From Dactylellina haptotyla (taxonomy: Eukaryota; Ascomycota; Orbiliomycetes; Orbiliales; Orbiliaceae), in NCBI GenBank assembly GCA_031310005.1, contig CM062384.1, forward strand, positions 3,224,001 through 3,288,000: DNA of 64,000 bases. The letters are read 5' to 3'. The position numbers were made by a program, and so were the translations under genes. The notes below the pieces were generated by a model, which worked only from the letters and a program-made list of their open reading frames with translations, made no database searches and was not told the origin of the DNA. How positions within the stretch are numbered: the stretch's first letter is position 1; each line of letters begins with the position of its first letter. Of this stretch, positions 35,911 to 48,519 are shown one piece after another.

Positions 35911-38900
35911 CCCCAAAGCATGGAAATGTGTTATTTTGAATGACAAATGCATATGAGTGATGAGGCCTATCCTTCTTACGCCGGTCATCGTTGGATATCT
36001 GTACCCGATACCCGATGCTCATTTGACATATTTGTTTCTGCCGCTACTTGGAAGCATTCAACTTCGGGCTTTTTTTTTTTGGCGTCTCTTCTTTGCTTTT
36101 CCCATGTTTTTACTTTTTGCTTGCTCTTTCAGAGAAGTCTGTCGTTTCCTTTTTGATTATTGGGTAGCTGGGGTTTGGTTCTTGCAGGATTGCTTAGATT
36201 TATCGCACTAATGGCCGGCCCGAGTCCCTTCATTAGTATATTTTGGTTTCTTTGATATCTCGTGGCAGCTAGATTACGTGTTCATCGTATGATCACAGAG
36301 CTTCTAGTTTCTCTCACAGTCATTTGTCGTCGTGTCGTCCGGCTTTGTTTTGATGCGTTATTCTGTAATCAGGCACTCGGGCTCACGGCATCCTTCAGTT
36401 CATTACGCACTCCTCTATTGAAACAATACTCCCTTACATATTCCCCAATACCGTGTAAAATATCTGGATATTAATACCCTGGAAATTAAGAGAGATGTAT
36501 CTTAAGAAATGGTTCTTTGTGTCACGAAGGATCTAGTTTCTTCGATTTCTCTATCTGAATGTCCTTTGCCTTTTTGGTGGCTCATCAATTGGACAAGCCA
36601 ATGCGACATGAAGGAGCTGATCACGTAGCGAGCGCCATCGCACTAAAATTTACGATACAACTCTGAAGGTACCTTGTACTCAGTACTGGAGACACCAATA
36701 TTGATAGTTCCACGTTGGTTTAAAGTTTTCACGTCAATGGAAAAGGAAACCCAAAAATGCGCGGTGGCAAAGGGGACAGCCGCATTTATCAGCTATCAAA
36801 CCTGAACCCTGGACCGTCTTGAACCCTTAACGTCTTGTGTATCCCTTTACCCCAAAATAAATTCAGCTCGCATCGCACACCACTTTATTGCCTTCTGGTC
36901 ACTCAGCTATTCACTATTGGTAGCGGTTGATCGAAAAGACGAGTTACGATTGTTTCAATTAAGAGAGTATCGTGGCAGCCACCGGTTTTAGAGGTTTCTG
37001 GTTCTCGGGACTGTTCAACAAAACAAACCTCATGGAAATTTTGTGACGGAGGCAGAAACTCAAAAATGGCTTAAGTGTGGCCAGAAGAACAAGGCAAAGC
37101 TTTTCAGCCGAAGAAAAGCCACAAGGCAACAACGAATAACGAGATGTAGAGGAGTTTACGCCTGTTTCTTGCTTTTATAGCTGCAGCGTAGTTCAGGTGC
37201 ATAAGTCATATCTTGGTAAGCTGTAGCAGAAGTAGACTCGATCTTTAGACCATCTTGAAGGTTCATCCCGATCGCCAAGACTTTAGACGTCGAAGCGGGA
37301 CCGGTCTGGCCAGCCCATCCGAAGCTCGGTCGTATTGCATGGTCACGCAAAGGAGTGACCGGTTCCCCGGTAGGAAATTTTGAAGGCAACGGGGGCTCCG
37401 AGCTCCTAGCACAAATAATTGGCTTATAAGGGGGAATGGTTCATTAAAGGAAATTGTTGAGATAGTCCCAGGCGGCCAATAGTTTTCAGGAAGAGCAACA
37501 GCAGCTTGCGTTGCCTCAGCCCGGAGCGCATCTCTAGACCAAAGCCCGTGGTTTTCTTTCTATCTGAGCGAAAGTAAAATACGGCATATGCAGCTCGTGC
37601 TTTAGCCCTTTTCTTCCTGGAATTTTGCTGTGGCGTGCATGTAGTGCTACCTCTTCGGGACAGCTGGCGTGGTTTAGGCCTCAATTTAGCTTGTCCAACC
37701 TCATTTTTGGGTCTAGATCACTGTATCCTGTTCATAACCTTTTCTACTTTTGACATTGGTGCACGGCGAAGCTCGGTGGATCCTTTTTATCGATGATCGG
37801 TATTCGAAGGTATTGATTCTCTTCGTGTTTGAGTAGGACATCCGGATGATAGCAAAATACCTCCTCGGGGCGCACGGTTGATGTAGGTGGAGTCCAGCTA
37901 CCTCCGATACGCTACTCTGTACTTCCTCCTACATTACATTATGGTAACTTGTCCTTTTTTTTGGTTCCTTTTCCTGCGCGTTCACCGATCGTTCCACGCT
38001 CTCAACAAGAACCCGGAGCACCCCCATGGCAGAGACTGTAAGCTAGTCAAATTGGGATATTTCTTGTCTCTTTATGGACCTGGCCGCCAAATACCACACC
38101 TCTCGGCAGAATTTAGGAACTTCCACGGCCCTGGGAACTAGCGGAACACCCGGATTTGATACAGAGTTTTGCTTTTTGGCGCATAGAAAGCTTGATCATC
38201 AAGATAACAACCTTATGATATCCACTGCGGGAGAGTGGTGGACAATAAGTATCACGAGACTTAAGATTGATGCGAAATTTGGGCGGCACCGGCACTAAAT
38301 GCCGAGGCATTTTGTTGAATAATTATTTTCTCACTTTTTCCCACCGTCGAATATTTCTACCTCCGCACACATTATTGTACAATATTGTACTTAGCTCTAT
38401 GCACGACGAAGAGATCTGGACCTTGAAATCCGCCCAACAACACATTGTGCATTACATACCTGCACCCTGAAATAGGATCGCAACGCATGTGGGTATGAGT
38501 GCATGATCAAATTGGCGGGTACGTGCACGTGTGCCAGATGTGAATAAACTGCAAGTTAGTTATCCACACGTTTGGGGGAGGATGGGAGAGTCTAGATGTT
38601 CCTTCGTTTAACAAAAAACGCCTAATTGAGCTCGAATTCTGTTGAGGAGATTCGAATCGACGGGCTCGAGCCTCTTATCGACTGAGTGGTTTCATTCCTT
38701 GCTTTGAGCAATTCTCCGTGTTCTGGAGTACAGTCGAAAGGTATTTCTATACGAATCGAAGAAAGCGGGCCAAAACGCACCATTCCCTTGAGATAGGGTG
38801 CATGCGTATAATTTACTGGACTAGCACGGACCATTTCGATATAATAGACACGCTAATGCACGATGACACTCGGCGGTGCTCCTCCTCAATATATCGTAAT

Positions 38901-39333
38901 TTTGGCTCATCTGATCATGGATCGATCCGCGATCCTGGCTGGCTATGACTCTCGACTTACTGACCATTGCGAAATCTTTTATTGGAATATTAGTTGCCTA
39001 TAGCGGGTGGACTTGCCTGGCCGTGTCGACCGGGGAAAGATGCCCTCGTAGTTTCGATGTAGAAATCCAGAGAGTTGTGTTGTTTTTGTGTGATTCTGTA
39101 ACGTCACTGATGAGCAGAATCATCAAACAAAAATATAATGAAATTAAAAGTCTTTAAATTGAATCATAAATCCGTTCTAAGAGTATAATGGCCAGTTAGA
39201 CACCAAATTTAATGATTCTCGATATGTTTTGTTATTTATGCTCCCTCTCCATCCTCTCAAGTAGCGCTCTTCATGTGTCTCTCTCGAACCAAGCGGTCAA
39301 ATAACTTTTCGGGATCTGTCTGAGAATCGGATT
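35911..39333. other. Gene-empty region
   Basis: About 3.4 kb with no supported gene. T-rich stretches near 36.07-36.15 kb yield hydrophobic chance frames, such as an 84-codon frame at 35957. AT content rises toward 39.2 kb, which is presumably the promoter of the Gag-like gene. No tRNA, terminal repeat or transposase fragment was recognised. Confidence 0.4.
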
Positions 39334-40365
39334 ATGGAGCGAACCAATCTTATACGACCCGTCTCTGGCGGAACTAATATTCCAGACGGCGGAACTAATT
39401 ATGACACCGGTGGCAATGGCCTAAAGACAGATGGACGAAAACCTGATGTGAGTTATGGCAGTCTTATACCTAGTTTCTCGTGCTGCTCTGCCCTCTTACA
39501 TAACGAAACCGGTCATACATAGGAAGAGCATATTCCAAAAAGCAGTGCCACTGAGGGTAGTTCACATCCTGATCGCGATTCGGGTAGCGAAAACCAAGTT
39601 CGGATTCGAACGCCCGCCAGACCAACAACCGCATCAGGGAGCGCAGGTATGCAGAGCTTCTATTTCCATGGCATGAAGAATCTAGACGATATATTATGCA
39701 AGGATTCTTACCCGATTCTCAACAATTCCACCTGGTCCGACTGGTATCGCGCCACCGAGCTCCATATGAAATCTCTCGGGCTCTGGTCTCAAATCAACGG
39801 GGGGAAGCCACGAGAAAATCTCACTAGGGCCGAAGAGATGGTGAAATGGGATAGAAATGATGCTTCTGCGCTCTTCATCATCCACCTGAGCTGCGATGCT
39901 ACCAACAGAATCTTGATCAGTAACTGTAAAACAGCCCGAGACGCGTGGAATTGCTTGAAAGCAGTTCATTGCCCTCATTCAGTTTTGGTGGATGGGATAG
40001 TCAGGCCTGTTCTTTCGGGCTCTGGTAGCGCGCTTAAACCACGAGTCGAGGATTTTGAAAACCTCTCGGACTATTTGCTAATGGCTTATAAGCATCACGT
40101 CGATCAAGAGAGGGCAACTGTCGCCCCACCGGGTATTCGACTTGGTGGACAGGCCGCTCAGCGGATCGAACGCGAGTTCCTGATCAACCTCATTACTGGC
40201 CTCGGCCCTGAGTATCTTCTTCGGGATAAATGGTTGGACAGATTGATGGTTAAAGAGGGAAGAAGGCCAAGTGATAACGAAAACACTCAAACACTGGAGC
40301 AGATCACCTTTCACAATATCTATCGGTTCCAACTTGATGAAGAGAGGGCTTACAAGGGTATGTAG
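39334..40365 (+). CDS. Copia-type Gag-only gene, possibly domesticated
   Basis: Two exons (39334-39447 and 39523-40365, a 75-base GTGAGT intron) give 318 residues. The exon 2 frame upstream of its first Met reads EEHIPKSSATEG and only makes sense if spliced to exon 1. The N-terminus is Gly/Asn/Ser-rich. Residues from about 95 onward resemble the Gag/UBN2 region of Ty1-Copia elements: WSDWYRATELHMKSLGLW, later TARDAWNCLKAVH, then YLLMAYKHH and INLITGLGPEY. There is no zinc knuckle, protease, integrase or reverse transcriptase after it, and no flanking long terminal repeats were seen. The frame has no stops although surrounding decayed DNA is common, which suggests selection. It could also be the intact gag end of a truncated element. 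Function is unknown. Confidence 0.65.
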
Positions 40366-40911
40366 GGTAATCTGGTATTTGGGATTACGATAATTAGTCC
40401 GGGTAGGGATATTAATACTTTACGGATAAGCCTTTTAAGTTGATATGCTTGAACCTAGGCTAAATTCTAGTTCACAATTCCACTTCTTAAGGGTATTAGT
40501 GTCAAGGATCCTAGAATGGCTTATACCCAATGGTTCCAACTGTTGGTATAGAACATTGACATAATAGGGCAAGGAATCTAGGCACAAGTCATCCATTCTC
40601 ATTCTAGACTTCCCAAATAAAGGAAGTAAGCGTATTGCCATTCTTTACATGCAATTCTTATTATAGAACTGCCAAAGAAACTCGTATCAACTATTTTAAC
40701 TCGACAACTTTATCCACCAAAATCATATAACACTTGCCCACTGAAGAGTAGATTCCTCATAGGGAATTTGTTAGTTTTTGTCTCGTAAATCAAACTTTAA
40801 GTTTCATATACCAAATTGTGCCGGCCTCCAATGAATAAAATGAAATAACAGAGAATAAAATATCCAGAAATTTACCGAGCCTCTTTCAATCGAACAAATA
40901 CTCGTTTGCTC
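40366..40911. other. Convergent intergenic spacer
   Basis: About 550 bases of AT-rich DNA between the converging Gag-like and F-box genes. I see no polymerase remnant of a retroelement and no gene. Confidence 0.4.
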
Positions 40912-42483
40912 TCACATCAACAGCAACTCAATACCATATGTAATACACAAGTCCTGTAGTTCTTCTAATTTTGGTAGCAGTGATGGTCCGTGACCGACTC
41001 CAGGTCGCGGTTTCCATACATGAACCGTGGTTAGATTCTGCAAACGTCCTTGCGTCAGCGATGCCAAAGACTGTATAGCGTTAATATACGCCTGTTGCCT
41101 GTTCGCCTGACCGACACGGGTTCGGTATGTATCTTTGACAACTAAATTGCGAAGCGAGGAGGGTAGATATGATTCTAAGTCCAACGGCTGTTCGTCTACC
41201 GTCAATATGCTACGGAAGTTCAACCAGAGGATTTTCAGGTTGGGCACTTTTGCAATATGGGGTAGGAAAGAAGGAATGTCATTCGTGAAGGAACAGCCGA
41301 TGTCCAAGATCAACGTTTCTAAAGTTTCTGCATGGGAATTGATAGCGTCTTCGACTATAGCCTCGTGGTCTACGAAGGAACTATCCGTCAGCTTGAGAAC
41401 TTTGAGGTGCGCGGCTGATCGTATTATGGGTAGGATATTCCATTGACCCATCCACGATCCGTTGAATTCGACTCTTTCGAGCTCGGAAGCTGAGCGGCAG
41501 GAGATCTCGAGGAGGTCTTCTTCGCTGCAGTTGCGGTAGTTGATGCGTATTTCTTCGTCGAATTTGCGACTTCTGTTTTCTAAACTTCGAGCCTTGTCGT
41601 TTTTTTGCGTGCCAAAGTTGGTGTGACTCAATTGCGGGACGTGGAAGGATATGGGGATACCCGGTGCGTCCGCCGGCGAAGAATTCGAGGCGAAGGAAAT
41701 TCCGCGCGGGTTTTGCCACTGCTTGTGGACTGTGAACTTTCTTAGCGCAGGGAGCATGAGGATCTCTGCTACAGTACTCGAACACGGGTACTCTCCATGT
41801 GATTCAACATCTCCGTACTGTAGGTTTACCGTGGTTAGGCTATAGTACGAAGGAGGCGCAACTGTCTTCCAGGCGACTATCATATGCCGTGTGGAGGGAA
41901 TACCGGGCCGGTTTTCATCTCCCAAGGTCAAAGAAAGCTCTGTCAGATTGGGTAAGAGGTAAGTTAATAGGGTAATGAAGGCGCCGGGATCGCCAGCTTG
42001 AATGCCGTCCAGCAAGACCGGATATGCGATACCGTATCTTTCGGCTACTTGTTTACAGGTATCGATCTGCCCTTCGAGTTCTCGGTCACATATGTAACCT
42101 CTCAGCCTCTTCCAGTATGAATTCGAATTCCACGGGCCGATTTTCAGCTCTCGGGTAACGTATCCTAGATCCGGATAGTCATGCAAATAAGATATTAAGG
42201 GTACATAGGCCAGAAGGATCGACTCGCAGGACATGGAACTGGAGTAATCCGAGAGACAGCCCGCCCCGTGAGAGAGTTCCAGCCGTCGGTGCAGCAAGGG
42301 AAATGCAACATGCCGGAGACGGTGGCAGGTGTGGCTAACAGAAAGGAGGGAAGAGGCAAACGGGCCATACGAGAGGAAGTAGATTTTGGAGTGGGGTTTC
42401 CTAGGTGTGAGCGTAGACCGATGCTGTATTTTGTCGACAATGGCAATGAGAAGCTCCGTCGGCAGGGACAAGAGCCCAGCCAT
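40912..42483 (-). CDS. F-box protein with leucine-rich C-terminal region
   Basis: Intronless gene for 523 residues. Residues 4-60 form an F-box-like segment (LLSLPTELLIAIVDKI, followed by CHRLRHVAFPLLHRRLEL), which in this family contacts Skp1 of an SCF ubiquitin ligase. The rest contains scattered leucine-rich units such as LTELSLTLGDENRPG, LKVLKLTDSSF, LETLILDIG and PNLKILWLNF, typical of the irregular repeats that recognise substrates in fungal F-box proteins. No signal peptide or membrane span is visible. The start is the first ATG at the F-box. Fungal genomes hold dozens of such fast-changing genes, so the substrate cannot be guessed. The gene converges on the Gag-like gene. Confidence 0.82.
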   Translation of the reverse strand: MAGLLSLPTELLIAIVDKIQHRSTLTPRKPHSKIYFLSYGPFASSLLSVSHTCHRLRHVAFPLLHRRLELSHGAGCLSDYSSSMSCESILLAYVPLISYLHDYPDLGYVTRELKIGPWNSNSYWKRLRGYICDRELEGQIDTCKQVAERYGIAYPVLLDGIQAGDPGAFITLLTYLLPNLTELSLTLGDENRPGIPSTRHMIVAWKTVAPPSYYSLTTVNLQYGDVESHGEYPCSSTVAEILMLPALRKFTVHKQWQNPRGISFASNSSPADAPGIPISFHVPQLSHTNFGTQKNDKARSLENRSRKFDEEIRINYRNCSEEDLLEISCRSASELERVEFNGSWMGQWNILPIIRSAAHLKVLKLTDSSFVDHEAIVEDAINSHAETLETLILDIGCSFTNDIPSFLPHIAKVPNLKILWLNFRSILTVDEQPLDLESYLPSSLRNLVVKDTYRTRVGQANRQQAYINAIQSLASLTQGRLQNLTTVHVWKPRPGVGHGPSLLPKLEELQDLCITYGIELLLM

Positions 42484-44646
42484 GTCTACGGAGAGTTATG
42501 GACACCCGGCGGGAAATAACAATAATGATAATGCGGACCGAGGCTGAACTTCGCGGGCGACAGTCTTTACAACAGGCAAGAGGTGCCGAAAGACGGGACT
42601 TCTTCTGAAACGAACGGCTGCAGAGGTGGCTAGGCAGACGGCCAGGCTCTATTTATTATAGACATCGGCCCGTCCTTGCAGTAAGTATCAGCGTAGTCCT
42701 CAGCCGGGCTGCACAGAGGTGCCTTTATCAAAAACGGCTTCCCAGGCGTGTGGTTTGCTCAGACGTCCTTTGCGTTGCACAGGCCAAATTGAAACAGGAT
42801 CGGCAACAATTGCACAATCTAAACAACATGCCATTATCACTGTGTCAGCAGCAGCACGATCAGATGGGCAATATGCGGCAGCGGCATCGGGGCAATTACC
42901 TGGTTGAAAAACCCGGGCCTTGTTCGAATTCTTCTAGTACGTAAGTACTTAAAGTAGTGTGGAGGGAATGTACTTTGGTGCAGCCGGCAGCCTCGTTTCG
43001 TGCCAGCCTCGTTTCTCCCGCGAAATCGTACCGTCGACGGTTGCAGACGATCTTCGATATCAGGTACAGATTTTGGACCAAACTTTGCCCAATTTGAACT
43101 TTCAACTTGTGTACGCCTTTTGGTCGCCGAATAGACAAGGAGGCGGCTTATTGGCTTTAAATCTACCCTCGTTAGTCGAAAGGCGGTCCTAATAAAATAC
43201 TGTCTGCGTAGATGTGTTCGCGTTGAAAGTCCGGTCGGGGTAGGTTGCGGTTGGTGTTTCGATTCTGGCTGCAAGATGACGAGATAGCTACTCGAGAACT
43301 ATATTGTAACTGCAAGGGCTCAAGCTTGCTACCCAGGCGCTGCAGGCTAGTCCCGACAATGATAACGAATAAAAAGCTTCTATCGACACAAAAGGACACC
43401 AACCAAACCTACAAATATTAAACTGTGGGCCAACTTTGCTTAGAAAAAGGGTCGACGAGAGCAGCATCCGAAAATGAGGGGGGGAACATATTATCGGGAC
43501 CAGCCAGTCACTCCTAATTTCTGGCTATCGGTATCCTAAAAAGCCAAGGCTATGGAACGTGTGGACTTCGCTTCGACCACCAATCAACGGAGCCTTGTTC
43601 GTGGTTAAGGATTGTAGCTCTCACCACACGATCTTAAGATGTTTACGCCAACATATGGTATTTTCTGCTATGGAGGCTCAAGACATAGCACTCAAAACCT
43701 ATTGCTAGATCAGAGAAGTACTGAACTGCGCTGGCCGGTAAAATATCCTTGCTAACGCATCCGCGAAAGCCGGTACACCCTTCTGCTATCGAATTCCCTC
43801 AAAGGATTGGTCCGTTTGCCCAGCATTGCAATGCAGGAGGGTCACCTGGCAAACGTCGTTTGCTGTCTAAGCCTTCGAGCCTCTGTTGGCAATGGTCGTC
43901 TTTGCGAAGAAAATACTTTACCCCGCTAAAGCGCTGCAAGCGAAGACGGTACCAATGCAATGATCATCGCCCTTTTTTTTCTGAAAGACGAGGTCTCTTT
44001 TATCAGGCCTTGGTTAGTCCGCCAACCAGTTATTCCTTCCATATTTCTACGTTATTGTTCACTGGCATAGAGATAAAGAAGGAAACATTACGCCTTATGC
44101 ACTTGCTACCTCTCCGGCTTCTTCCCCCCCCCTCGGGAGGTAAGGTACAGGTGATCTGCTCCCACACCACATGTGCTGGCCTGAGCCAATAATCCGCGGA
44201 AGGCCACACCCGTCGAGCTTAGAAAACGGGGCGACAACGTGTATACGGGTTGACCTACTACTAATAAAACCGTCGTCTTCTTCCCATCCCTTCCAGGCGC
44301 ACAAAGGATTCAAAGTCTTTTATATTCGATTCTGTTCGATGCTTGCGCTCTTCCATCTAAAGCGACCGTTCCTTTGCTTCCACAGACCACCACATACTTT
44401 CTCCTTCATTATAAATAAGTTCCAGGCACCCACTTGAAGTAATATATACGGTTGGAATACGATCCACTCTAGTTTCTAATAGTATCCGAGGAACATACCA
44501 TCACTTCGCAGAATCTCAACGATCTTTATTCAGATAAAACAGACATATCAAATTAATTCTCTTCTTCCTAATATCTTTGTAACGCTTCTCTTAATACCAT
44601 CTACGCCGTTCCTTTAAACACTCGATCTCCAAGAAACTCTGAGGAA
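42484..44646. other. Divergent intergenic region
   Basis: About 2.2 kb between diverging genes, so it should contain both promoters. The stretch 44.2-44.6 kb before the next gene is pyrimidine-rich, as in many fungal promoters and leaders. Short frames have no motifs. Confidence 0.4.
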
Positions 44647-45349
44647 ATGTATGACGCATCAGAGAAAAAAACTCAAGCGCGAAGACGCTCAATTAACACA
44701 AAGCCTTATCGTGCTCATTTTGAAGATATGCTGCAAGAGGTCGAACAAGTAAGCAATGTTTAAAACCCCCCCTCCGTTTCTACGATCGAACTTCGCATTA
44801 ATATTTATACAGATGGTGGACGTCGTTATGATGAACGCCACACCAGCATTCGATCATATGTCGGATAACTTTTTATCCCAGAACTACTACGATGTCGAAG
44901 ACCAGTACGTTGCGATGAACGGGGTATTCCACCCGAAGAACCCCAAGATCGATATCAATGAATGGCTTTTTCATAAAGAAGGGCCATATACAGTCCATTC
45001 CTCGTCAAGCTCCCAAAGCTACCGCACCAAGACGCTGACACCCGGCGGATACGTTAGGGACTGTCACACCCATAGGTCCGAGGATATTGGGTATAACTTC
45101 CCGCGAGAAGTTATGTTTAAGAGTGCTAAACCTAGGTCACATCCTCGGAAGAGACGTGACCCCGAAGTGCTCATTGAAGAGGAAGAAGAACAACCACATG
45201 CGGAACCCGAGGAAATCGTGCGCAAGATGAAGAAACTAGCTATCAACAAGTCAGCCTCAAGGCGCCGAACAACTCCCAAGATGGATGTCAGAGACGCATC
45301 AGAGTACAAGCAATTACGAGATGGCGTGCGAAAGACTCCACGCTACTGA
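44647..45349 (+). CDS. Hypothetical charged protein
   Basis: Unrecognised protein of 212 residues with two exons (44647-44748 and 44813-45349; 64-base intron, GTAAGC donor, ATACAG acceptor, phase 0). The N-terminus is basic (RRRS), followed by FEDMLQEVEQ. The centre holds NYYDVEDQYVAMNGVFHP and a Ser/Tyr-rich part. The C-terminal third is strongly charged, with KPRSHPRKRRD, then an acidic EEEEEQ run and EEIVRKMKKLAINKSASRRR, which could be a nuclear localisation signal. There is no signal peptide. The upstream leader is pyrimidine-rich. No family is recognised. A 79-codon frame just downstream (45370-45609) looks protein-like but has no ATG and does not splice in frame to this gene. Confidence 0.6.
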
Positions 45350-46281
45350 CATCTTGACTTTCCGCCGGTTTGTGCGGACATCAAGGAAAGAGATTTTCTC
45401 CACACAAACTTGAGCGCATAGAAATTCCCAAAGACTGGCAAGAAAATAAGATTCCCGCGTGGATCAAACGCAACTACAAAGGACTCGCACGGTTCTGGAT
45501 AGATGGTTTCCCCAAAGTCAATCCCTTCTGCGTTCTAATCGGCGGGACACTGAGTCACATTCGCCCCAGAGGCCACATTACAACACCGAACCTGCTCCTC
45601 TCAGTTTGAGGACACATACTGATGGAAGAAATTCAGTTTGAAATTAATGTTCTCCCCTCAAAAATCGACTCTACATCGACTTGCAAAATTTTTCCCTCAA
45701 GGTTTTTGCTTTTATTCTGATATTCTGAGTTACACCTTTAGGGGGTGCGCAACGCGATATCTCGCGTTTTCTTAGCTTTCTATTACGCGTTTGATAGCTT
45801 GCTGATTAGAAATAAAAAGATTCACTCATTCATGTATCAATTCCTTTGTTCCAGGCCTTTCGCTTTACCCTGTAGTGCGTGTGTGTGTGGTATTCGCCGA
45901 ACGAAATTTTGATCGGAATCGTGAGAATAGGTGGAGGATCTTGGTGGTGCGGTTCCACCCGAAAGCAAAACGAGAACTGTTGTAAATCTTTTTTACAAGA
46001 AATTAACTATAGCAGGATAGTTCCTGTATTTTTATTACTTGGCGCTGAGAAATCAATACCGTCAATATCACTGATACAAAATTACGTCGAATATGGTTTG
46101 ACACCATCGATCGCGAGAAACGGAAACATAGATCCTGGGGAAATAAGAAAGTCAGATTGGGATGTGAATCATAGTTTCATTCCAAAAATGGATCCTTCAC
46201 ATGCTAGAAAAGGGTGGGTCGTAAAGTTTCCGCGGCGAACATATTCAGCCTTGGAGTTGGCCGTAGATTTGCGTCCCGCAG

Positions 46282-46305
46282 ATAGCGCTATAGCGCTATA
46301 GCGCA
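46282..46305. repeat. Tandem palindromic octamer
   Basis: ATAGCGCT occurs twice and is followed by ATAGCGCA. The core AGCGCT is self-complementary, so the tract is both a tandem repeat and a nested inverted repeat. Confidence 0.8.
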
Positions 46306-46506
46306 ATGCGGGGTAGGTAGCGATCCCATCTCTAAAGATTATCTTCGAATAGATAACCTGTATGGAGTGCGGCTCTGTTTTCCAACGGGCGGGATCGGCA
46401 TAACCCCGGCGGCATCAGTCGCCGATGGCTTCCCGGCCTGACTGTCGGCAAAAATCGCGGAACGAACCATCAATCGAAAGATCATCGCGGTCAACGCCAA
46501 TTTCGT

Positions 46507-46536
46507 AAAAAAAAAAAAAAGAAGAAGAAGAAGAAG
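46507..46536. repeat. Poly-A tract plus GAA repeat
   Basis: Fourteen A residues run straight into five GAA units. This is a plain microsatellite. It might mark the tail of an old retroposed copy, but no element is seen next to it. Confidence 0.7.
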
Positions 46537-48519
46537 ATAACAAAAGAGCCAATAAAGTCTCCTTTATGGTTATATCTGTTTTAAATTTCTTTTCTTTTTT
46601 GAATAACTCGAAGGATTGGATTTTCGTTCTCTGGAATTTCGAGCTCATGCGCACACCCTAACTGGAACCGAAGTCCGGGGACAAGGACAAGACAAAGTCT
46701 ATGAAACAAGGGTATAGAGTCCTTGCCGGATGAAATTACGGAAGGAATTTCGGAGACGTCTCGGAGCTGTGCATTCTAAGGATTCTTGTGACACGATGCC
46801 TTTATTCCTTTGAAGATTCTGCCAGCTGCATTACCCAATTAGGACGTGCATCCGATCTGGTTGCATATGATATCCGTGTTGTTTTTGTGATATCTTAGAG
46901 TGAAAGCAGGTGATAATGTACGTACGCGTTATTACCTCCACTGGGTTACGCGTCGTCAGAAACGCAATCCCTATGCATAGGGCTAAAGACTGGAGGTCCG
47001 GTAGCCAAACATCTTGAAATGCTATAATTCTAGAACTATCAATAGATAAACGGAGTCTCAAAGATAGCTATCAAACTCCCCACGGTCAAAATCATTTCAC
47101 TTAGCTATAGCCTGAGCCAGCATTAACAAAAGCGTGGCGTTACTAACAGATTGAGCTAGCTCCGGTACGAATTTGATACTCGCAAGAGGATTGTGTGGCT
47201 GCAAAAGGAGCGATTGGAAAACGCAGCAGTTAGATGTCGGTACTTAGCCCTCCGCTGGAGAATAAGTGGATCCAGCTTGTCTTAGAGAAGATATTAGGTG
47301 ACGTTCGTGACTGACCTCTCGCTGGAGCTACTCGACCGGAATTACATCTTTTTTGCTAGATGTCAGGAAGAATGAGGCGCCAGCCCAGAAAAAGTAATTA
47401 TCAGTAACTTGGTGCAGGATCAGAGACTGGAATCCACTGTCCGCGCAGTATTTTTGAAAAACTTTTCTTACATGTCGCCCAGAGGGTATCGAGGGGCCCG
47501 TGGTACCTCGCGGAGTGCGCGTCGCCCTCTCTCGCTTCGTTTGGATCCGACTATCAATTTTTGAACTAATAATCGAGGCCGAAAGCTGCAGGATGAAGAA
47601 CTATGAAGCCCGGAGAGCTACCGCTCACCATGATTAGCCGTGCTCCGCTTTAAGTGCTGTCGAATCTTAGCAAACCGTATCTTGTCCTAGTGCTAATAAG
47701 TGCGGAAAAGTCTTCATGTCGCTGACTTCTTTTAGCTATGGAGATAGCTCCGCTTCCTTTTCAGGGATACCCCAAAGTCTTGGAACTAGAGGCTCTATGG
47801 TCTTCGGGAGATAGTGAGCATCTATGTTGTAAAGAGTCTTCCTATTCCTTCCGAGACCGAATAATTTGATGCGTTAAAAAAAATAAGAGAAAAATAGGAA
47901 TCAAAGCATGTATCAAATCCACCGCTTCTATCGTTGGCTTTGCTCCGGTGTTTAAATGCTAATAACGAAATCAAGTTTGATAATCTTCGCCAATTCAATA
48001 TTACTACCAATAACCTATGATTGTCTACCATTTGTTTAGAAATTTAGCTCTTAGGACTCGACGTGGGGGTTTCTAGATTTCTTTGGGAATAAAAAGAACC
48101 TCTAACATCCTGAGTTTCCAGGTCAATACATTGTCTTTACCAAAGTGTGTACTATCACGTGACATCGTTAAGACAGGCTTAGGTCTCGAATCCTCTTTAA
48201 GTCGTGTGCATGCAGGGACCTGACAGCTGTCAAAATTGATTGCGGCTGAGAGACCGGGGAAGGAGCAGACAGTGCTTCAACATCAACGCTAGTGTCTGCA
48301 ATAAGTAATATTACGACTGGCCAAAGCTGCTCTGAAGATGCCTTGGTATGAAATATTTAACTAGAAATCTCGGTTCTATAGATCAAGGTACGGCTATCAG
48401 AAATAGAAAATTATCTTAATTTTAACTAGCAGAGCAATCGCGACTAATCGGAGCTCGGAACGAGAATTGCTTACGATTTTCATGGCGGTGTTCGGGTGGC
48501 AAATCGTCAGCGCGCGAGA

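Larger units (their letters stand above)
45350..48519. other. Gene-empty region
   Basis: About 3.2 kb without a supported gene. Frames at 45370-45609 and 45879-46301 have protein-like residues but no ATG start and no splice partner. Simple repeats near 46.28 and 46.51 kb are listed separately. From 47.0 kb on the DNA is TA-rich. Confidence 0.4.

Noticed and set aside
35957-36211. 84-codon hydrophobic frame that could be a membrane peptide
   Set aside because: Hydrophobicity comes from T-rich DNA; there is no conserved pattern and it lies just after the 3' end of the GFA-like gene.
38630-38690. Possible tRNA T-arm (TTCGAATC) on the minus strand
   Set aside because: The flanking bases do not pair as a T stem and no acceptor or anticodon arm is present.
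45370-45609. Protein-like 79-codon frame after the hypothetical gene
   Set aside because: It has no ATG; a TGA lies just upstream and no donor/acceptor pair joins it in frame to 44647-45349.
45879-46301. 140-codon frame
   Set aside because: No ATG near its start, no motif and no splice partner; it ends in the palindromic repeat.
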